DNA of 64,000 bases, from assembly GCA_037178675.1 (NCBI GenBank), contig JAYMGJ010000149.1:62001-126000 (forward strand), written 5' to 3'. Positions 60,119 to 64,000 of the stretch are shown here, one piece after another. The first letter of the stretch is position 1. Each line of letters begins with the position of its first letter. The notes under the pieces were generated by a model, which saw only the letters and a program-made list of their open reading frames with translations, searched no databases and was not told the origin of the DNA. The position numbers and the translations under genes were made by a program. The stretch is from Scleroderma bovista (taxonomy: Eukaryota; Basidiomycota; Agaricomycetes; Boletales; Sclerodermataceae).

Positions 60119-61756
60119 TTAGCCTTGCAAGACGACTACTCGATCTTGGTTGTATGTACTATCTGGTAGATCAGTAAGCAACGGTAAGTACTCCTTTCAC
60201 TGGAAAATCGGAAAGCTGCCGCCTGAGGACCTAATGCTCGTGTAATAGTACGCGCGCTGCACAGTCAATTGCATCGATCCCATCGGTTGGAAGCATCGCG
60301 ATTCCATGTCAAGTTGGCCGAATACATTCCAGCCCATCACCGAAGTGACCAGATATCGAATGCCGCCAAGTGACATCCAATGCTTTTGAGCACTCAAACG
60401 TACTAAAGTGATGTAGCTTGGTGCGCTGGGAACTAAGACGACAGTGATCCGCGACGATTAAGCCCATGACCCTGTACTGGCTGCTCGCTTCCTGTCGTCT
60501 TGGAGCACAGCCTCTGCGGCCGCCGCCGCCGCCCTCCGCAGTCAAAGCATGCTTGTAGTATCGCTATGGGTAAGCACAATCATGGTCTTGTTCCGAGTTT
60601 GTAGCTAACATGTAATTCAACAGGAGGAGTAGCCAACATATCGAGAACCTCTTTTTCTTAAAGCAAACAGTGCGGCCCATTTCTAGCCTTTGCGGGTCGG
60701 GTGAGTACTTGTGCCGAGAACCACATGGTTATCCCAGAAGCCGGGAAAGTTTGATAAACACCTTCAAGTTGATGTCTGCGGAACTAAGGTTTGTCGCATA
60801 CGTATGAAATAACTGACCGTGTCCACAGTGCATCTAGGTATGTGAAAATAGAACGTCAGAACTCATCGCCGTTTTCACCGATGCGACTGTCAAGTGTGAA
60901 AAAGGATACCTTATCGTTCGTGGTGGCGATACGTCATTTTTTCGGATCTTCTGATGAGAGGAAGAAGTAACATGTCATGGGAGAATGCGATTTATTACTG
61001 CCTGGGTGACCGAGACCTTGGATCTGAATCACTTTCTGATCTTGGAAAACACGCACTGTGGAGACGGCGGAGACAAATCCCAGTTTGTGGCCAGGTGAGC
61101 AGGCACGTTGACGTTGAACAGATGAGCCTTTCTCCATCGAACAAGTTGTCGCAGCCGATTCTAGGGGTATACCCTCTGCATCCGTCAGCTGGCGAGCAAT
61201 CCCCCCCCCCGGATATTCGTGCCAAAGCATGGGACGCATTGTAGTATCCTTGGTGATGTATAACAAAATTTTATGAACAAACCAGCAGAAACAAAACAAA
61301 AGCTAACCAAGAACTGACAGGAGAGACCACCACGTCAGTGGGTATGATTCCCGACTAAAACAAGACCAAACGGTGCACCTCTGACTGTCCGCGCGTCGAA
61401 GACTGAGCGAGGTCTTGATGTGTCGTATAGAAGTCGATGTCGTACGTCGTCAATAGGTTTAAGACGAGAATGAAGGGCGGCAAGCGCGTTTGCCAGACAC
61501 GCCAGATGCTAAGCAACACGGGGTATTGGTTCTTGATGTCCGCCATGACAGACTTGTGGTTGATCTGTAATGTATGTCTATACGAGTGATGGGATTGGCC
61601 AGACCTGGAAGCTTAGTAGGTTTCGAATTCCGCAGCCCCAGCCAGAAGCTGTGGAACCCTACATCAGGTGATTATAACTCAGTTACAGCCTTCCATTCAA
61701 TTGTACCCGTTTCTGCGGTAGGTTCCTCCAGACGATGGCGAGAATAATTATTGCTG

Positions 61757-62150
61757 GTCGGCAGAGAACGTTCCCCAAGTGCATATCCGGCAAGAGCGTG
61801 TTGTTCCTGGCGTGGCCACAAAGAAAAGGCTTTCAGAGTCATTCCACGACCACAGCAAGGTCATTAGAGGTGATTGGTTCCTGAACGTTCTCAGGTGCGT
61901 GTTTGGAAGGCGTGCATTGCTTCCTATGGAAAGTTGTTGCCTTGGCATAACCTCAGAGGAAAACGCCTTCGGATCTATGACACCGCCATTCGACAGGAAG
62001 GCCATTAGAGATCATCAGTTCCTGTAACGTTGGACTTCCCGCAAATACTGCTGATAGAGGCCTTCAAAGAAGTGCGTGGTCAAACTGGGTTTCAATCACG
62101 TCCCTGTTTCCACTGTCGACTATTCAGCTGTCGCAGGTGAATGACAATCA
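61757..62150 (+). repeat. Diverged interspersed repeat, copy A
   Basis: Begins GGTCGGCAGAGAACGTTCC and matches the reverse complement of copy B. It carries an extra segment between about 61890 and 62035 in which a phrase near GATTGGTTCCTGAACGTT (about 61870) recurs in altered form near 62015, suggesting a local duplication. The later match includes TGCTGATAGAGGCC. Confidence 0.75.
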
Positions 62151-63529
62151 AAAAGGGAACCCGTTGTATTGTTCACTATTCCCAGACCAACGACACACGC
62201 AAGGTGACCACCGCAAGGCGCGCATCGATCTATCAGTTATTTGCCTATATAAAATTACAAAGTGTAATTAATATAATGGCAACCAACAAGGCTGCACCGA
62301 TTAGGAACAGACGTTACGCCAGAAGACCGGAAAGTTGATCTACTCACTATAGCATCTGAGCAAGATTCTTCTCCAGGTCTCCGCTGTCAATGGGTGAGAA
62401 TACCTGCGGCGTCAAATGCTACTATTGATAGGAATACTCTACCTCGCAATAATGGTCGCCCAGTTGATTCCAGAACCTGCACAATGGTACCGAATCAAAG
62501 ATCACATCGCGGTGTTGGAACAGATTCCTTACCATTAGTACATAGCACTTTCCATTCTATGTCACCTTCATCCACTTAATCTATTGCACATCTAGGGTGG
62601 CATCACCACCATCATGGCTATGGCCAATATGGGCGGTGTAATTGAAGACCCACATGCAGGATATGCGGACATAACCAATCTCGGAGCATATGTCATAGAT
62701 GCAACAATGTTCCATCCGGCGACACGTGTGCTTACAGGGGAGACAGTGCGAGGTGCACGCTCTATGAAGGTTGTGAGGACTACTACAGTCGGGTGGTTGC
62801 ATATTAAATCGGCGATGTAGTATGCTTGTATTTTCTGATCTGTTGGCTAGACCCTTTTCAGACTGGTATCCTGTATCAGTATTTTGGATCTGACCATCTC
62901 AGAACTTTGGATAGGTGACATACCATTCCGAACAGAACTCCGAGCGGGTGCATGCAAGTGACTAGTCCGAAGAGCAAGGCAATCAGGCTATGCATTAGTA
63001 ATACTTTGTTGATGTTGTTACGATCTTGAAGTGTGTCAAATTGACTGTTCGAACGAGGATTCAAGAACCCAATCATGCATAGGTGAGTTTTTGTCTCATC
63101 CCGCTCCTCTGCTCTCAAGGCGTGCTGGTTTGTTATGATTTTCTGCAAAAACATCGTGCTCCGCCCACCACCATGATAGTATAGTACAGCTAGCATGTGT
63201 TTCAGAAATTTGCTGCCATTTCAGATTTGATGACTACGTGACGGTCCCAATTGTTCGGCCATGTGCATCAGACGTCAATAGAATAAGTCTGTGTCGCCTA
63301 AGGCTATAATCCGCATGAATCAAGCATCACGCTTTTTTGGTCCTCCGCACATTCCTTCTCCGATTCAACGTGCAGTCGAAAGGTAAGTCGTTGAACTACC
63401 TGCACTCATTCTGTTCAGAAGTGTAAGTCGCCTGTACGAATGATGACATAGTAGAACGCCAGCACCTTGAAGACTCAGAGGGGGCTAGAAGATCACACAC
63501 ACGGCTGCAGTGACCTTATTGGAAACAAG

Positions 63530-63805
63530 GCGACGGTGAGCGCACTTTTTGATTGTGAAATTGCTATTCTCCTGAGACAGCGGAAGGGACGCGATTGAAG
63601 TCCAGTTCGCCCACACAGTCCTTTGGAGGCCTCTATCAGCAGTGCTGGAGGAAAATTTGATGCTGCAGGAACCAATCACCTCCAATGACCTTGCTGCGGT
63701 CGTGGAATGACTCCGAAAGCTTTTTTCTGTTGCAACGCCAGGAACAATACGCCCTTGCCGGATATGCACTTCGGGAACGTTCTCTGCCGACCCCGAGATG
63801 ATCTG
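63530..63805 (-). repeat. Diverged interspersed repeat, copy B (inverted)
   Basis: Read on the minus strand it aligns to copy A from GGTCGGCAGAGAACGTTCC through GATTGGTTCCTG and TGCTGATAGAGGCC to ACAATCAAAAAG, without the internal extra segment. Identity is roughly 85 percent by eye. Type of element unknown. Confidence 0.75.
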
Positions 63806-64000
63806 GTGGCGTTCGGGATAGGACGCCACTCAGGGGCTAACTGGCCAATGTGATCGCCGCCCAACGTTATTCGCATGCAATAGCTCAGCATTGGTCTTGC
63901 TTTCCTAATTTATCAATAGTAGATCGCTGTGTGAAATGCATACACAGAGGAGGGTGTAGTATATGCACCCTCCCTGAATATGTTCGTTCATATCCTTCAC

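Larger units (their letters stand above)
60119..64000. other. Gene-poor, repeat-containing DNA to the window end
   Basis: No protein family recognised on either strand. It contains an inverted pair of a diverged repeat (annotated separately), a GCC/GGC-type run near 60517-60535 and a C10 tract at about 61201-61210. Frames such as 62614-62820 (MAMANMGGVIEDPHAGYADI) are short and unassigned. Confidence 0.45.

Overview
The window looks like nuclear DNA of an Agaricomycete (mushroom-forming basidiomycete, plausibly Polyporales; the order is inference). Genes are split by many short GT-AG introns of about 45-70 bp. Recognisable families are typical of that group: a homeobox regulator, a HET-domain protein, a NACHT-type NLR relic, a single-module A-T-TE synthetase and a PIF/Harbinger transposon. 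Gene models were built by hand, joining exons wherever conserved protein sequence runs across consensus splice sites.

Layout. 1-2 kb: nothing firm. 2.0-2.8 kb: DIB1/Dim1 U5 snRNP protein (-). 5.6-7.7 kb: homeodomain transcription factor (+) with a 12-nt microexon. 9.8-12.6 kb: TOPORS-like RING E3 ligase (-). 12.6-17.6 kb: about 5 kb without a recognisable gene. 17.6-24.0 kb: MON2 trafficking scaffold (-). 24.4-25.5 kb: broken NACHT/NLR relic (+). 26.0-29.1 kb: adenylation-thiolation-thioesterase synthetase (-). 29.3-32.7 kb: complete PIF/Harbinger element with 93-bp identical terminal inverted repeats, inserted about 220 bp upstream of the synthetase start codon. 33.1-34.7 kb: GT15 (KRE2/MNT1) mannosyltransferase (-). 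36.1-37.5 kb: RTA1-like seven-helix protein (-). 38.0-38.6 kb: dynactin p27 (+). 41.7-42.8 kb: Rab18-type GTPase (-), head-to-head with a UQCC2/CBP6-like mitochondrial assembly factor (+, 43.0-43.3 kb). 44.2-45.5 kb: secreted single-pass membrane protein (+). 45.5-46.6 kb: mariner-type element remnant. 47.4-49.8 kb: broken HET-domain gene (-). 50.2-51.5 kb: 3' tail of a Ty3/gypsy polyprotein (-). 51.7-52.7 kb: CFIm25/NUDT21 mRNA cleavage factor (-). 53.3-57.4 kb: SulP transporter with STAS and cyclic-nucleotide-binding domains (+). 57.9-59.0 kb: alpha/beta hydrolase (-). 59.6-60.1 kb: COX23-like twin-CX9C protein (+) that lacks one cysteine. 60.1-64 kb: repeat-rich, gene-poor DNA.

Conserved housekeeping genes (splicing, 3'-end processing, vesicle traffic, dynein/dynactin, mitochondrial assembly, protein mannosylation) are interleaved with accessory material: self/non-self recognition gene relics, an orphan secondary-metabolite enzyme and several transposon classes. 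The accessory DNA is concentrated between about 24 and 51 kb and after 60 kb. No unknown multi-gene system is visible. The most rewarding items are the intact Harbinger in the synthetase promoter, the microexons (12 nt in the homeobox, 18 and 35 nt in the mannosyltransferase, 11 coding nt in dynactin p27), and the decayed HET and NLR genes.
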